DNA of 64,000 bases from Paraburkholderia sprentiae WSM5005 (GCF_001865575.2 NZ_CP017562.2:1426001-1490000), one strand, 5' to 3'. Counted from the stretch's first letter, positions 9,726-22,113 are shown. Numbers and translations: made by a program. The notes: generated by a model not told the origin, from the letters alone.

Positions 9726-10551
9726 TGTTTTTCTCCATGGGGCGAACTTTTGGTTCGCGGTTTGCGTTTCATTGGTCCGCCGCCCGACACTGCATAGGCG
9801 GCATGGAAGAGAATGGTGCGTCGCCGACGCGAACGACACAATCCGGTCAAAATAGGTCCAGTATTCGAACGCCGTATAGCGGGTTTTCCCGATACTGACT
9901 CGCCTCGGCAAGGTTCTGCATCTCGTTGAAACGAACTTATTTAGACATCCGAAAGAAACGTCGCATACAAACGTCTTGGCATTCTGGCAGTGAAAGAAGG
10001 ACTTCAACGGTGCCAGCTTCTCGATGCCGCGCTGAGGACGACCGACGACCAGTGGCACCATTTTGTCTCCGGTCTCGAGCGCGTTCTGCGGGCCGTCTCC
10101 GAGGTGTCATTGCCTGTCGCCGCGGAATTCCGCCTCGATGACCTCGAAATAGAGGTGATCACGCTGCGGGGGAGTCTCCGAGCACTTTCGCACTTTCGGT
10201 GCAGAGATGCCCAAAACATGCGATGACGCACCCATTGCTGGCTGTGATAGACACCGCTACGCGACGACACCGATAGCGAACTCTGAGTCGTTGGTCGTAT
10301 AGTCGCTGCTTGCGAATCGTATCGATCTCCTGTCTTAGCCGATCTTGGTCGGCAATCTTGCACTCCGGCGGTCACCCAAATTCGCCCAATAAGGAGCGTT
10401 GCCGTTTGGCAAGTGGGGGGCTTGGCATGTGATCAACAGGTATCGTGACGTCTCCGTTTTTGAGACCTATGGCGCGAAGCGATGGGACAGACTGGATACC
10501 TATAAACCTACATGGATTCCCGCCTATGAGCAGGATCGGTTTGCATTTTGA
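9726..10551. other. Gene-poor stretch with a short orphan coding tail
   Basis: Most of this stretch has no recognisable gene; it should hold the promoter of the transporter operon. Near its right end, 10423-10551 on the plus strand reads as the C-terminal tail of some protein (WHVINRYRDVSVFETYGAKR, then aromatic-rich residues to TGA). It has the look of real coding sequence but no start, and I do not recognise the family. Confidence 0.35.
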
Positions 10552-10699
10552 GGATCACGACTGCGTCCGTACATTCGGCTTCTGATGTGCTTCTGCTGCA
10601 CGAGCCATGATGGAAATTTGCGCGCTTGCTCCTCATTAGCCTTCTGGCTTCGTACTGCAGCCGCCGGATATATCAGGATCTGCAAGCGCCGGCCCGACC

Positions 10700-11040
10700 G
10701 ATTCGCCACGCCTGCCGCTTCTTGCGCAATCGCGAAAGAAATCAAGCAATACTCCATATCTGTTGCCTGATACGCAACTCGGAAGCACGTGGCGGCGATG
10801 CATCACAGTCTTGATCCAGCGACTGTGCCGATCGTCGCGACGGTTCACGAAGTGCATGACCGCGCGGACGCCCTGTACAAGCAGGGTTCGGAGTAAGTGT
10901 CGCCGCGCTTCGTGATGCCGGGTAACCTGCTTTTGCCTCCGCTCGATTTCTGCGTCAGCGTCAGCCCCAGCCAGGCCGCAAACTGCCGGCCGTTCCCCGA
11001 ACTGGGACGGATCACCGACACTGCTAACTGTCAATGCCGC
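10700..11040 (-). pseudogene. IS110-family transposase fragment
   Basis: On the minus strand, VGDPSQFG followed, one frame over, by GRQFAAWLGLTLTQKSSGGK and then by TLLVQGVRAVMHFVNRRDD matches the C-terminal transposase domain of IS110/IS116/IS902 elements. Two frame changes are needed and the N-terminal DEDD half is absent, so it is dead. It abuts an ISAs1 fragment on its upstream side. Confidence 0.7.
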
Positions 11041-11503
11041 CCGCAATTTCTCCCAGGGCAATCGCATCAAAAGAGCTGCATTCCAAGCACACTCGAGCCC
11101 GATAGTGTTCATCGAATCCGGCCTTGAGCCGCTTGTTCTTTATGCCGACCTTGGTAGCTTTGTCAGCGCGCAGTAGATTCGACACGATGCGGCGCAGGAT
11201 CGTGAAGTTTTGCGCTGCATTGTCCACCCGAGCGCGGCATTGATCCTCGCCAAACGCGACGTCGAGCACCCAATGCATGCTGTTTTCGATGGCCCAGTGA
11301 GCGCGCACCGCCTCGTTGATCCGTTTCCGGTCAGCGGGCAGGCTGTTGATGTAGTACCGCCGCTCCAGCGAAACGCGGCCGTCGATCTCGCGGGTGGCCT
11401 CAACCATCGCCATCGAACGCAGGCCGGCCCATTTGCCGTCCTCATCCAGCCAGTCAATCATGTCGGTCGCAACGCACCGGCGCGTCTCGATTCCTCCGTG
11501 CAC
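11024..11503 (-). pseudogene. ISAs1-family transposase, C-terminal fragment
   Basis: HGGIETRRC opens the fragment, followed by REIDGRVSLERRYYINSLPA, RAHWAIENSMHWVLDVAFGE and KNKRLKAGFDEHYR. These are the conserved C-terminal blocks of ISAs1-type DDE transposases. The N-terminal two thirds are missing and the last residues run into IS110-derived sequence, so this is a truncated remnant. Confidence 0.8.
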
Positions 11504-11581
11504 TTTCTGGCCTGTCTGACATCCTGGATTTGATGGGCGTGTGGACTATCCTGGGAACAGATTAGGGAGCGAGGTGCTGCG

Positions 11582-12160
11582 ATGACGCAACTGGGTCTTG
11601 GTCTGAATCTGTCAACGAAGCGCACGCGCAAGCGTGAATTTCTCGACGAGATGCGACGCGTGGTGCAGTGACTAAAACTGATCGCACTGATCGAGCGGCA
11701 CTATCCGAAGGGTAAAACCGGACGGCCGCCGTTTCCAGTCGCGACAATGCTGCAGATCCATTTCATGCAGCAGTGGTTCGGGTTGTCTGACCCGGCGATG
11801 GAAGAGGCACTATACGACGTACCGCTGTACCGCGAGTTCGCGGGACTGGATGGCGGGGTGACGCGTTTGCCGGACGAAAGTACGATCCTGCGGTTTCGTC
11901 ACCTGCTGGAAGCTCATGGCCTGGCGGAGCAGATGCTCGCATTGGTCAATGAGATGCTGACCGAGAAAGGTTTGCCGCTCAACACCGGATCGGCAGTCGA
12001 CGCCACGCTGATTCCAGCGCCCCGTTCGACGAAGAACGGCTCCGGCACACGAGACCCGGAAATGCAGTCGACGCAAAGACGTGGCAACTGGTACTTCGGG
12101 ATGAAGGCCCATATCGGTGTGGACGCGGAATCGGGCCTGGTTCACACTGTAGTGGTCCAA
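11582..12160 (+). pseudogene. IS5-family transposase, truncated and with a nonsense codon
   Basis: ATG 11582 opens MTQLGLGLNLSTKRTRKREF; a TGA at about 11669 stands where IS5-group proteins have Trp (..RRVVPW..). The frame continues through IHFMQQWFGLSDPAMEEALY, RLPDESTILRFRHLLE and GSAVDATLIPAPRSTKN to AHIGVDAESGLVHTVV, then is cut by an IS3-family element. The second half, including the last catalytic Glu, is missing. Confidence 0.85.
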
Positions 12161-12478
12161 TGGTCCTGGACACCTCTAAAGGGGATAATTCTCCAACTGA
12201 GGTGAGAGATGAGCAGACGGAACCTGACTGACGAATTTAAGGTTGAAGCGGTGCATCTGGTGGTGACGCAGGGCTATTCATTTTCGAAGGCCTGCGAGGC
12301 ACTGGGTGTGGGCGATACGGCGCTGCGGCGCTAGGTGGCGCAATGGCGCGCCCGGCAGGCTGAGCCGCCGCGCAACGAGATGCAGATCATGGCTGACCAG
12401 CGGCGCATCCGTGAGCTGGAAGCGCGTGTGATGGAGCTCGAAAGGGAGCGCGAGATACTAAAAAAGTCTACGACGGGT
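12150..12478 (+). pseudogene. IS3-family OrfA remnant
   Basis: ATG 12209, behind GAGGTGAGAG, begins MSRRNLTDEFKVEAVHLVVT, the helix-turn-helix OrfA of IS3-family elements, and continues to a leucine-zipper-like tail (RRIRELEARVMELEREREIL, then KKS). A TAG inside the frame near 12332 replaces an expected Trp. The element is cut at about 12478 by the IS30 element and OrfB is absent. Confidence 0.8.
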
Positions 12479-13600
12479 TCAACCGGTGATTGCAACACCC
12501 ATGCTGGCGTTTAGTTTATCTGCAGGCGTCATGAAACCCAACGTCTTTCTGGGTCGTTGATTCAGCTGCAGGGCGATTTTGTTCAGATCGCCTTGCGAGT
12601 AGCCGGCCAAACTGGTGCCTTTGGGGAAGTACTGCCGGAGCAGTCCGTTGGTATTCTCGTTCGTGCCACGCTGCCACGGGCTTTGGGGATCGCAGAAGTA
12701 GACCTGCACGTCGGTCGCGACTGTGAATTGCTTGTGCTGTGCGAGTTCCATGCCCCGGTCCCATGTGACCGATGGGCTGAGTTCCGCAGGCAGCTTGCGA
12801 ACCTGTTTGCTCAGCGCGGAGACGACACTTTCCGTGTCCTTGCCCTTTACCTTCACAAGGATGGTGAAGCGCGAATGACGCTCTACCAGGGTCGCAATGT
12901 GTGTTTTGTTCGAGCCGCTCAGAAAGTCGCGTTCCCAGTGCCCCGGAACAGCCCGGTCTTCGGCTTCGGCAGGCCGTTCGCGGATTGATACCACATCAAT
13001 GATCTGTCCGCGCGGTTGTCCCTTTGCTGACGCTTTCTTCGAACGTCGCATCATCCGGCGCGTGCGCAGATGCTTCATCAGTTCCGCTTTCAGCACTCCA
13101 CGGGCCTGGATGAACAGACTGCGGTAAATCGTTTCGTGTGAGACCTGCATTGTTGCATCATCGGGATACTGCTGCTTCAACCAGCCGGCGATCTGCTGTG
13201 GCGCCCATTTCAGTTGCAGCTTTCTGCCGACTAGCCGACGCAGTTTAGCGTTCACGGCAAGACGGCAGGGTTTCGGTCGCCTGGCCCTATGCCAAGCGCT
13301 TGCGTCAGCCAGCGCTGCCCTATATTTGTCCAGCCCGCCATGGCGGGCTATTTCACGACTGATCGTCGACGGTGACCGGCCCAGGCTCGCTGCGATCTGA
13401 CGGATTGAAACGTCTGCATGGATGCCACGCGAGATTTCTTCTCTCTCGGCAAGCGTCAGCACTCGGGCCGATCGCTTCCTTATCATTGGCATGATGCCGC
13501 CATGCGGTCGCACGATCGCATGAATCGACGCCGCATGCTTGCCGAGCGAGCGGCCGATGTCGCTTAACGACTCACCATCTTTCCATCTCTGCCACAACAA
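12479..13600 (-). CDS. IS30-family transposase
   Basis: The 373-residue protein has an N-terminal HTH (LTLAEREEISRGIHADVSIR, then SLGRSPSTISREI), a middle linker, and a DDE domain: VPGHWERDFLSG (first Asp), VTWDRGMELAQH (second Asp), and PWQRGTNENTNGLLRQYFPK (catalytic Glu region). Length and motif order are complete for IS30, so it should be able to cut and paste the element into new sites. Start at GTG/ATG near 13600 is not firmly fixed. Confidence 0.95.
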   Translation of the reverse strand: MLWQRWKDGESLSDIGRSLGKHAASIHAIVRPHGGIMPMIRKRSARVLTLAEREEISRGIHADVSIRQIAASLGRSPSTISREIARHGGLDKYRAALADASAWHRARRPKPCRLAVNAKLRRLVGRKLQLKWAPQQIAGWLKQQYPDDATMQVSHETIYRSLFIQARGVLKAELMKHLRTRRMMRRSKKASAKGQPRGQIIDVVSIRERPAEAEDRAVPGHWERDFLSGSNKTHIATLVERHSRFTILVKVKGKDTESVVSALSKQVRKLPAELSPSVTWDRGMELAQHKQFTVATDVQVYFCDPQSPWQRGTNENTNGLLRQYFPKGTSLAGYSQGDLNKIALQLNQRPRKTLGFMTPADKLNASMGVAITG

Positions 13601-13700
13601 CGTCTTTTGTGCAGGTGATAGCCCGCATCTTCATTTTTGATTCACCTACTTTTCCTCTTGGGCCGACATTAGACCAGAAGGTGTTGCAACGACCGGTTGA
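12479..13700 (-). mobile_element. Complete IS30-family insertion sequence
   Basis: Inverted repeats of 21 bp close the element: TCAACCGGTGATTGCAACACC at 12479-12499 and, reversed, TCAACCGGTCGTTGCAACACC at 13700-13680 (two mismatches). A single full transposase gene fills the space, and its TGA stop overlaps the left repeat. It interrupted the IS3 remnant. Confidence 0.92.
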
Positions 13701-13717
13701 GCGCGACGCGGCGTATT

Positions 13718-14208
13718 TTATTCGACATGATCCGCAATCTCCGCCATCAACTCATCGACCTGCGAACGCAGTCGGCGCAGGTCGTCCGTGCGCAACCAGG
13801 AGCGCCCCGCTGCCGCCTGGGCGAACGAGTCCGGTGCGTCGGCGTCAATCCATGACGCCATGATGGACACCAGCCGGCCATCGCCGTTGTAGAACATCAC
13901 GCGGCCTCGCCCCAGTTCTGTCGTCGTGTGCGACGTGGAGGAGGCTACCGCGCTGAGGATGGAATGGATGGCTGATTTCGGCCGTTGCGACCGCCTGATC
14001 GTCGTCACGAAAAGCAGTTGCTGACTTACGATAAAGCCAAGGTCGAGCAGGGCGTGCTTCTTGCCCAACGCTACATTCTCGCCCGACCTCGTAATCACCG
14101 TTTCTTTAGCTTGACCGAGGCAAACTCCGCGATCGCGCCACTCCTGTTTCGATTTGAACAACAAACCCTTCAAGCTTACAAAGCCGAAACAACGTAACCT
14201 GACATGAA

Positions 14209-14212
<4 letters not shown>
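13718..14212 (-). CDS. Uncharacterised protein, possibly DUF5372/Y4bD-like, probably cut by IS630
   Basis: The C-terminal part ([40 protein letters not shown]) resembles a small protein family that I associate with rhizobial mobile elements (Y4bD/DUF5372). The N-terminal half shows no clear likeness and its Met lies four bases from the IS630 transposase stop, so the natural start has probably been lost. Function unknown; such proteins travel with ISs or site-specific recombinases. Confidence 0.4.
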
Positions 14213-16392
<2,180 letters not shown>

Positions 16393-16416
16393 CTATCAGT
16401 AGGTCGGAGCGAATTG

Positions 16417-17589
16417 TTAGCGACGTCGCCGAACGAAATCCTCGATCCGATTGCAGGCCTCATTCAGCTTCGGCTCATCCACCACTAGTGCCAGCCTCAC
16501 GAAACCGTTTGCAGTCGGACCGAATCGACTAGCATCGAGCAGAGAGACGCCTTTCTCTCGGAGCAGTTGCCACGTGAAGTCGTGTGTGCCTATTCCCGTT
16601 CCCCGAATGTCGATCATCATGAAGATGCCCGCCTCTGGAAGCAGGCATTGAAGATTCTGAACGGCATTCAGGCGCTGAAACACGGCATCACGCCGCCGGC
16701 GATACACGTCTCTCATCTGCGCGATCACGGAACGACGGTGTTCGAGCGCCGCCAATCCAGCTTGCTGGATGAAACCCGGTAGTCCATACAACATGCAAAG
16801 TGCCAGTCGACCCAGATGATCGATCGCTGCCTCCGGCCCGATTACCCAGCCTAGCCGCCAGCCGGTCATTGCATGCGACTTTGAAAAGCTGCCTAACGTC
16901 AACGTTCGGCTCGCCATGCCTTCCAAAGACGCGATGCTAATGTGGTCGCGCTCAAAAGTGAGGTCCGCGTATACCTCGTCAGAGACGACCCATAAGTCGC
17001 GCTCGCGCGCCAACGCGGCGATCTGTTCAAGATGTTCGCGCGGCATGACCACGCCAGTGGGATTGCAGGGCGTCGCAAAGAAGATTGCGCGTGTGCGCGC
17101 GGTAACTGCGGCTCTAAGCGCCTCGCAGTCGAGATGGAAGCCATTCGCGGCGTCCACCGCTACGGGCACGAGGGTGGCGCCGGAGGCGCGAATTGCAGCT
17201 TCGTACGTCAGATACATCGGCTCTGGCACGAGCACTTCGTCGCCGGCCTCGCAGACGCAGAGCGACGACGCGAACAGTCCGTTCTGCGCGCCGGCACAGA
17301 CGATTACATTCGCCTTGGTGACGGCACGGCCGCTGTCGGCCTGATGTTCAGCCGCGATCGCCTCACGCAGGTTATCCCGACCGGCGCCGCCGGTGTAATG
17401 TGTATCGTCTTCGTGCAGGGCCGAGATGGCACGTTCAACGACGGGAGCGGGAGTCGGGAAATCCGGATCGCCGACGCTGAGCACGATCACATCTTCGCCT
17501 TGAACGGCCGCCAGCCTAGCCGCCCTGTGAATGTCCCACGCCGACGTTCGCTCGCCCTGCAAGCGCTCGACGAGATTCGCAAATTTCAA
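16417..17589 (-). CDS. PLP-dependent class I/II aminotransferase
   Basis: I favour the TTG at 17589 (MKFANLVERL, preceded by GAGGGAG) over a Met at 17682 that lacks a ribosome site. The protein of about 390 residues shows SVGDPDFPTPAPVV, YTGGAGRDNLREAIA, the CNPTGVVM motif, VVSDEVYADLTFE (Asp and Tyr that hold the cofactor), GSFSKSHAMTGWRLGW (Schiff-base Lys), and RLALVV (carboxylate-binding Arg). It moves an amino group between an amino acid and a keto acid. Placed after an ATP-grasp ligase and a saccharopine-dehydrogenase-like gene, it probably makes or breaks down an unusual amino acid. Confidence 0.92.
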   Translation of the reverse strand: MKFANLVERLQGERTSAWDIHRAARLAAVQGEDVIVLSVGDPDFPTPAPVVERAISALHEDDTHYTGGAGRDNLREAIAAEHQADSGRAVTKANVIVCAGAQNGLFASSLCVCEAGDEVLVPEPMYLTYEAAIRASGATLVPVAVDAANGFHLDCEALRAAVTARTRAIFFATPCNPTGVVMPREHLEQIAALARERDLWVVSDEVYADLTFERDHISIASLEGMASRTLTLGSFSKSHAMTGWRLGWVIGPEAAIDHLGRLALCMLYGLPGFIQQAGLAALEHRRSVIAQMRDVYRRRRDAVFQRLNAVQNLQCLLPEAGIFMMIDIRGTGIGTHDFTWQLLREKGVSLLDASRFGPTANGFVRLALVVDEPKLNEACNRIEDFVRRRR

Positions 17590-17734
17590 GTCTATCTCCC
17601 TCTTCGGAATGCTAGGCGAACTCCGCTCGCTTGTTGAACATGCATCTTTCTGTGCTCCTGGCGAAAAATTAACAATTTGCATACGGTCCCGAAATGTCAG
17701 TCAATCTATCGGCCCGGTCGTTGGGGGAGGTTGC

Positions 17735-18991
17735 CTATGCCTCCAATACATGCTGAAACATTTTTGCCTCGAGTTCCCGGAAGCGGACATAGTCCATGTC
17801 CAAGGTTTGATTATCACTGGACAAGAGGAACGCATATCCCGGTCGCCCTAGGCTGCCGTTTGTCTTTGTCAGATAATCGCCGATTTTCGGGAATACAATC
17901 ATCCGGTCCAGTGTCGCCAATTCGCCAAATCGACTGAGATCGGGATTGTTCACAACATATCCTTCCCGATTCGAACACATGTAAACAAACCTTAGGCCTT
18001 TTTGTCTTGACCCACGCAATGCGTTCACTCGTCTTTGAAACTGTCCGGAATTCAATACCGTCTCAACCATCACAGAAAGTTGACTGTATCCCTGCGCCTC
18101 CTCGACGGCCGCGAAGAGTTGAGCGCCGGTCAGACGCGCGCCGCACTCGATAAGCCGCGGTCCATTGACTGTCAGCATCACCTCACTGTGTGCCGCGCCG
18201 TTGCAAATTCCCAGCGCGTCCAGCGTCTCAAGAACATATTTCTCGACCCTCTCGAAAATTTCCGTCCGCCGCATTACGAGTTGCGCATACTCGTCTGTCG
18301 AGATTGTGTCCACCAAGCCACCAACGCCAATCCACATATCGGTCACAAAATGATGGCCCTCGCAACTGACACTATTTACCATCAACTCTTGGCCTTGAAG
18401 ACGTTCTTGAATTACGAATTCCGTATTGATTACTCCTGTCACGTTCGGTTTACCATGAGTGGCCACGAAGGCAGCTTCTATGTCCTTCGCATTCGAACAA
18501 AGTGCGACACCATCCGACTTGGCTCCCATTGTCGGCTTCAATATGACCGTATCCAACTTAGATTCACCGTACCAGGCGAGAAGCTCGCGTAGCGACCGCG
18601 AAGCGAACTGCCTCATACTGGATACACCAGCCTTCTTAAGTGCTGCGATCATATGAAATTTGTTTCTGCGAGCCTGCGTTGTTCTGGCGTCATTTCGCGG
18701 AACAGCGAAATTATCTGCTAATAAATCTGCTAGTACGACACCGGACTCACTACCGGGCATGATTGCTTTGACTGAATACCCGCGGAGATTTTCAAGTATT
18801 TCCGACATGGCGGTCGATTCGAGATGAAAGTTGGCAATGTAGTCAACCGGCTTGTAGCCAAACCGCGACGTTTTTTCTGTTGAGCTAATGTGTATGCACT
18901 CGTATCCATGGCCGATGAAAGCCGGTGCCAAATATCGCCCCGACGACCATCCATCAACAATCACAATCACGTTTTTGCTTCTGGTTTGCAT
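17735..18991 (-). CDS. ATP-grasp ligase (amino-acid ligase type)
   Basis: The start is ATG 18991 behind GAGGA; it overlaps the 3' end of the upstream gene by 38 bp, a sign of translational coupling. In the 418-residue protein an N-terminal pre-grasp fold (NVIVIVDGWSSGRYLAPAFI) leads into a middle domain with VILKPTMGAKSDGVAL (ATP-binding lysine loop), EFVIQERLQGQELMVNSVSC, and HSEVMLTVNGPRLIECGARL (Glu/Asn metal ligands). This is the ATP-grasp core that joins a carboxylate to an amine through an acyl-phosphate, as in dipeptide and amino-acid ligases. Substrates are unknown. Cytoplasmic. Confidence 0.88.
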   Translation of the reverse strand: MQTRSKNVIVIVDGWSSGRYLAPAFIGHGYECIHISSTEKTSRFGYKPVDYIANFHLESTAMSEILENLRGYSVKAIMPGSESGVVLADLLADNFAVPRNDARTTQARRNKFHMIAALKKAGVSSMRQFASRSLRELLAWYGESKLDTVILKPTMGAKSDGVALCSNAKDIEAAFVATHGKPNVTGVINTEFVIQERLQGQELMVNSVSCEGHHFVTDMWIGVGGLVDTISTDEYAQLVMRRTEIFERVEKYVLETLDALGICNGAAHSEVMLTVNGPRLIECGARLTGAQLFAAVEEAQGYSQLSVMVETVLNSGQFQRRVNALRGSRQKGLRFVYMCSNREGYVVNNPDLSRFGELATLDRMIVFPKIGDYLTKTNGSLGRPGYAFLLSSDNQTLDMDYVRFRELEAKMFQHVLEA

Positions 18992-20066
18992 TTTGCGTCC
19001 TCGCAAGACTCGCGGCGAAATTGAGATATGCAGTCCCCCACGCTGAGTCGATGGAGTAGCCTCCGCTTATAACAAGCTCACAAAGGAAAGGGAATAACTC
19101 TCTACTTATGGCCGAACTCGCGTCCACAGGTAACAGCGAGGCAACATTGTCCAACGCGACTACATCAACGGCGTTTTCCCCTGAACCACACGTCTGTACT
19201 GGTTTGGAAAAATCGGTCGACTCTCGATAAATACGTAGTGGGTTGTACGGACTGGCCGCGTCGCAACTTACGTCGCCAATCATCGAAAGCCGATGTGGCT
19301 TTTCGAGCATTTTTGGGTGAAGCAGTATCGTTGTTGTCTCGTCTGACCGTATGCAGTTGAAAAGGATGTCGAAATCTAGAAGCTCATGACGTAAGTCTGA
19401 GGCAGTCTCCGCCCTTCCCCAACATTCGTGACCGAGGCCAACGGTCTCCAACAGGTAGCGCACTCCGGATCCAGTCACTCCCCGTGCACCAGCTATGAGG
19501 ATCCTCGCGTTTCTTACTTTTTCAATCTTCCGCTTCAGAAACTCTACTAGCTCTTCAAAGCTACTATGGAACGTTTTCTCGAGCGATACTTCTGCCGCAT
19601 CACTCATCTTTCGTTCCATAAGTTCCAGCGTCACGGCCGCCCCACACACGCCCGCCCAGAAACTTACTCCCCGACTCACAAGCTCCAAACCCCGAAAGTC
19701 TCGAAGGTACTCAAGATCGAGCAGCGTGCCTCCGCCTCGGCGGAACCGGTCTAGCACCTCAACCGCGGCCGTCTGTTGCTTGAAAACATGGCCAAAATAG
19801 ATGTGAGTATGACGGACCTCGTTGACGTCTTCACTTAGCTCTTTCAGTCCTAGAATGTACGCGTCGGAAGGCGCGTTTTTCCAAGAATGCGACTTGACGA
19901 TCTCACACCCGACTTTTTCGTATTGCTCGTCCGGGAAGCACCGCATGGGCGAATGCTCTACGGTCACTACGATACCTTTCTTGGCCAACATCGCAGCATG
20001 AGCCGGTACAAGGGGCGTGCGGCGCTCAAAACGTTTGCTTTCGCATCGAAGCCAGATGTGATTCAT
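18954..20066 (-). CDS. Saccharopine dehydrogenase (Lys1)/alanine dehydrogenase N-domain-like oxidoreductase
   Basis: The 370-residue protein starts at ATG 20066 behind AGAGGG. LRCESKRFERRTPLVPAHAA is the N-terminal signature of Lys1-type saccharopine dehydrogenase and alanine dehydrogenase; YIYFGHVFKQQ-like residues (HIYFGHVFKQQTAAVEVL) and LLDLEYLRD follow, and ARILIAGARGVTGSGVRYLL is the Rossmann dinucleotide loop. The family reversibly joins or splits an amino acid and a keto acid through a secondary amine, with NAD(P)H. It is the first gene of a tight run with an ATP-grasp ligase and an aminotransferase, and its start lies 75 bp after the end of a nifH'-'nifK chimera with a sigma54-type promoter, so nif-linked expression is likely. 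Product unknown. Confidence 0.82.
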   Translation of the reverse strand: MNHIWLRCESKRFERRTPLVPAHAAMLAKKGIVVTVEHSPMRCFPDEQYEKVGCEIVKSHSWKNAPSDAYILGLKELSEDVNEVRHTHIYFGHVFKQQTAAVEVLDRFRRGGGTLLDLEYLRDFRGLELVSRGVSFWAGVCGAAVTLELMERKMSDAAEVSLEKTFHSSFEELVEFLKRKIEKVRNARILIAGARGVTGSGVRYLLETVGLGHECWGRAETASDLRHELLDFDILFNCIRSDETTTILLHPKMLEKPHRLSMIGDVSCDAASPYNPLRIYRESTDFSKPVQTCGSGENAVDVVALDNVASLLPVDASSAISRELFPFLCELVISGGYSIDSAWGTAYLNFAASLARTQNANQKQKRDCDC

Positions 20067-20141
20067 GAAGCCCTCTTCAGCCAGTAAGAAACGTACCTCG
20101 ATCGCTTCGCGCGACCGCGGAATACCTGTGCCATGTTGCCG

Positions 20142-21221
20142 TCATCGGACGATGTCATAGCAGTAATCGGTCTTCGACACAGAAGTCGTGCTCGCGTGCA
20201 GTGCTTCGAAAAGTTCTTCGACCAGTGCCAGCAGTATCCGCAATCCGCCGCCCCCCAAGTCGGGTAGCGGTGGTAGTGGTGACGGTCAAATATAGGGAAC
20301 ACAAGCGCACGAGGGATGTCCGGTGTGGCGCTCCAGATACTTGCCATGTGTGTTGCCGATCCGGAACTGCACCGGCTCTATGAATAGAAGCGAGCGAAGG
20401 TGCCAAAGGTCGCGCTTTGGGTAGACCTTGCATTGTGCACCGTATGGCGACGCGTCCCAAAGCGGCCGCACTTTCGACGCGCAGCGATCGGTACCGTTGG
20501 TGGACAGAACGTGCGCCGGCTCCTCGCTAAGTTCCCGCAGAAATTGAGTGAATGCGAGCATCTGGTCGGCATCGCCATAGAGTGCATAGCGCTTGCCGTG
20601 TAGATTCGGCTGACTGTCCGCCATGGCATCGACGAGTTGGCGCAGCTCCATTTCAAGCTTTGCAGGAATCCGCCTTCCCGTCATAAGGAAATGGTCGGTA
20701 CCTACGACGCCGATGGGCGCGTTCAACGCGATAATCTCCTGGTCATGCTCTGCGGTGAACCTCCTCGTCTTCTCGCAACAATATTCGTGGAACACAAATG
20801 TCGCTTTTGCGTTCAGCACGCACCCGACTTCCTCCTGTGTCGCTTCCCCGTTGCACATCCGGAAGTCGCCATCGGTCGATGCGTTCCATGTCTCGGATGG
20901 ATCGCAGATGATGTTGACCGTCACGCCGAATAGATCGAATTTTCGCCGAATCTCCCTCATGTTGCCGACGACGAAGTCGTCGAATCCGCCGATAAAGTTC
21001 ACGCTGTCGTCCGGCACGCGTGCAAGCGGGGTGGCAGTTCCCGCCCTACCGCCCCAAAAGTGCTTCAGAATGCCCGGTAGCGCATTGTCACAACTGGTCA
21101 CGTGGTTTCCGAAAAACGCGGGCGTGTGTGCGAACGGCACATCGTAGTCTTCCCGTACGCTACCCTTCTGCTTGCCGATCCGACCTTTTTCGTAGAAGGT
21201 AATCTGCCGAAGTTGAGACAT
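20142..21221 (-). pseudogene. nifH'-'nifK chimera
   Basis: The frame from ATG 21221 reads MSQLRQITFYEKGRIGK, the first 17 residues of NifH up to the P-loop, and passes at once into [19 protein letters not shown], which is NifK from residue 171 of the intact copy at 37430-38989. The rest follows NifK to its last residues (DYCYDIVR, stop TGA at 20142). Two frame changes, both between about 20220 and 20345, break the tail. NifD, most of NifH and the NifK segment holding all three P-cluster cysteines are gone, so it cannot be nitrogenase. Many substitutions separate it from the intact copy, so the event is not recent. The upstream DNA also resembles the nifH promoter region. Confidence 0.92.
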
Positions 21222-21372
21222 TGTCGTACTCCACAATGAGATAGAAGGTGAAAGCCAGGGTGCGAGTTTGGGCTGCAAAGCCGCGACGATGTCCTCAGCC
21301 AGCGGTTCGTCCCGTCTGGTCTTCTTCTGTCGAGTCACGCGTCGGTCGGATTGTGTCCGCGCGGATCGCTCT

Positions 21373-21390
21373 CACGCAGCTATCGTGCCA
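21373..21390 (-). promoter_or_regulatory. Sigma54 promoter of the nifH'-'nifK chimera
   Basis: On the minus strand the bases are TGGCACGATAGCTGCGT: -24 GG and -12 GC separated by exactly ten bases, in the same position relative to the start codon region as the promoter of intact nifH. The flanking DNA also aligns with the nifH leader. It would make the downstream operon NifA/RpoN-dependent. The corresponding upstream NifA site is weakened (CGT in place of TGT). Confidence 0.72.
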
Positions 21391-22113
21391 TGTGCGCACG
21401 AGGCGTCCAGAGCCCAGCCGAATAGGACTTCTCGCAAGTTTCCGGAATTGCGGCTTGCGACGTTCGCGACGTCAGCTTCCCGACAAACCCGCGCGTCTTT
21501 GTCGCAAATGCAACTCGCAGCACGAGCTCACCTCCATGCTTTGGCGTCTTCGCCATCGCCAAAACCCGATTCGGCGCTGGTATGAACGTTGCAAAACCGC
21601 GTGGCCGTTTGCCGTTTGCCGTTTGCCGATGATGCACGAACCGTCGTCCTTTTTGCGAGTGCTCGGTTCTTTATTAGGCATGCTAATGGCCTATGTGTTC
21701 ATCCGCTACGAACTCGATAGAAACCCGTTGTCCCGTTTGCAGCACGATCGGCGTGTCGTTGACGTCGTCTTCAAGGGACGCACAAGCACTTGTTCACGGC
21801 AGTGCAAATCCGACACCAGACGGTGGCGCAAGGACGAGTGCACGATTCGGCCATGCCCCGCAGGCATCGCCGCCCGCGAGGTGAGGAAGACAGACTCAGA
21901 ACCCGCCCCCGCTGTCGTCGATGTCGGCATCGCTGGGTGGTAACGCTGCTCGCGGATCAGCTCGTGCAACTCGACGCAGTAACGTATCCAGATGCGCGCG
22001 CGCAGATCGCTGAGCAGTTCGAAGACCGCGAACGCCTGCTGCGGCGACCCGTTGGCATCGATCATAAAGTCCAGTCCGCCAGACAGGCCCGATGGCAGGT
22101 GCGGTGCAGCGGC
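21391..22113. other. Degenerate region upstream of the chimera
   Basis: The first 130 bp resemble the region upstream of nifH. The remainder has no gene I can support; a minus-strand stretch at about 21940-22065 (MIDANGSPQQAFAVFELLSD) could be the start of a small protein linked to IS21-type elements, but it soon loses likeness to anything. There is a triplicated GCCGTTT tract near 21605-21630. Confidence 0.4.

Noticed and set aside
21470..21530. NifA site upstream of the nifH'-'nifK chimera
   Set aside because: The matching position has ACA but CGT instead of TGT, so it does not meet the consensus; activity is uncertain.
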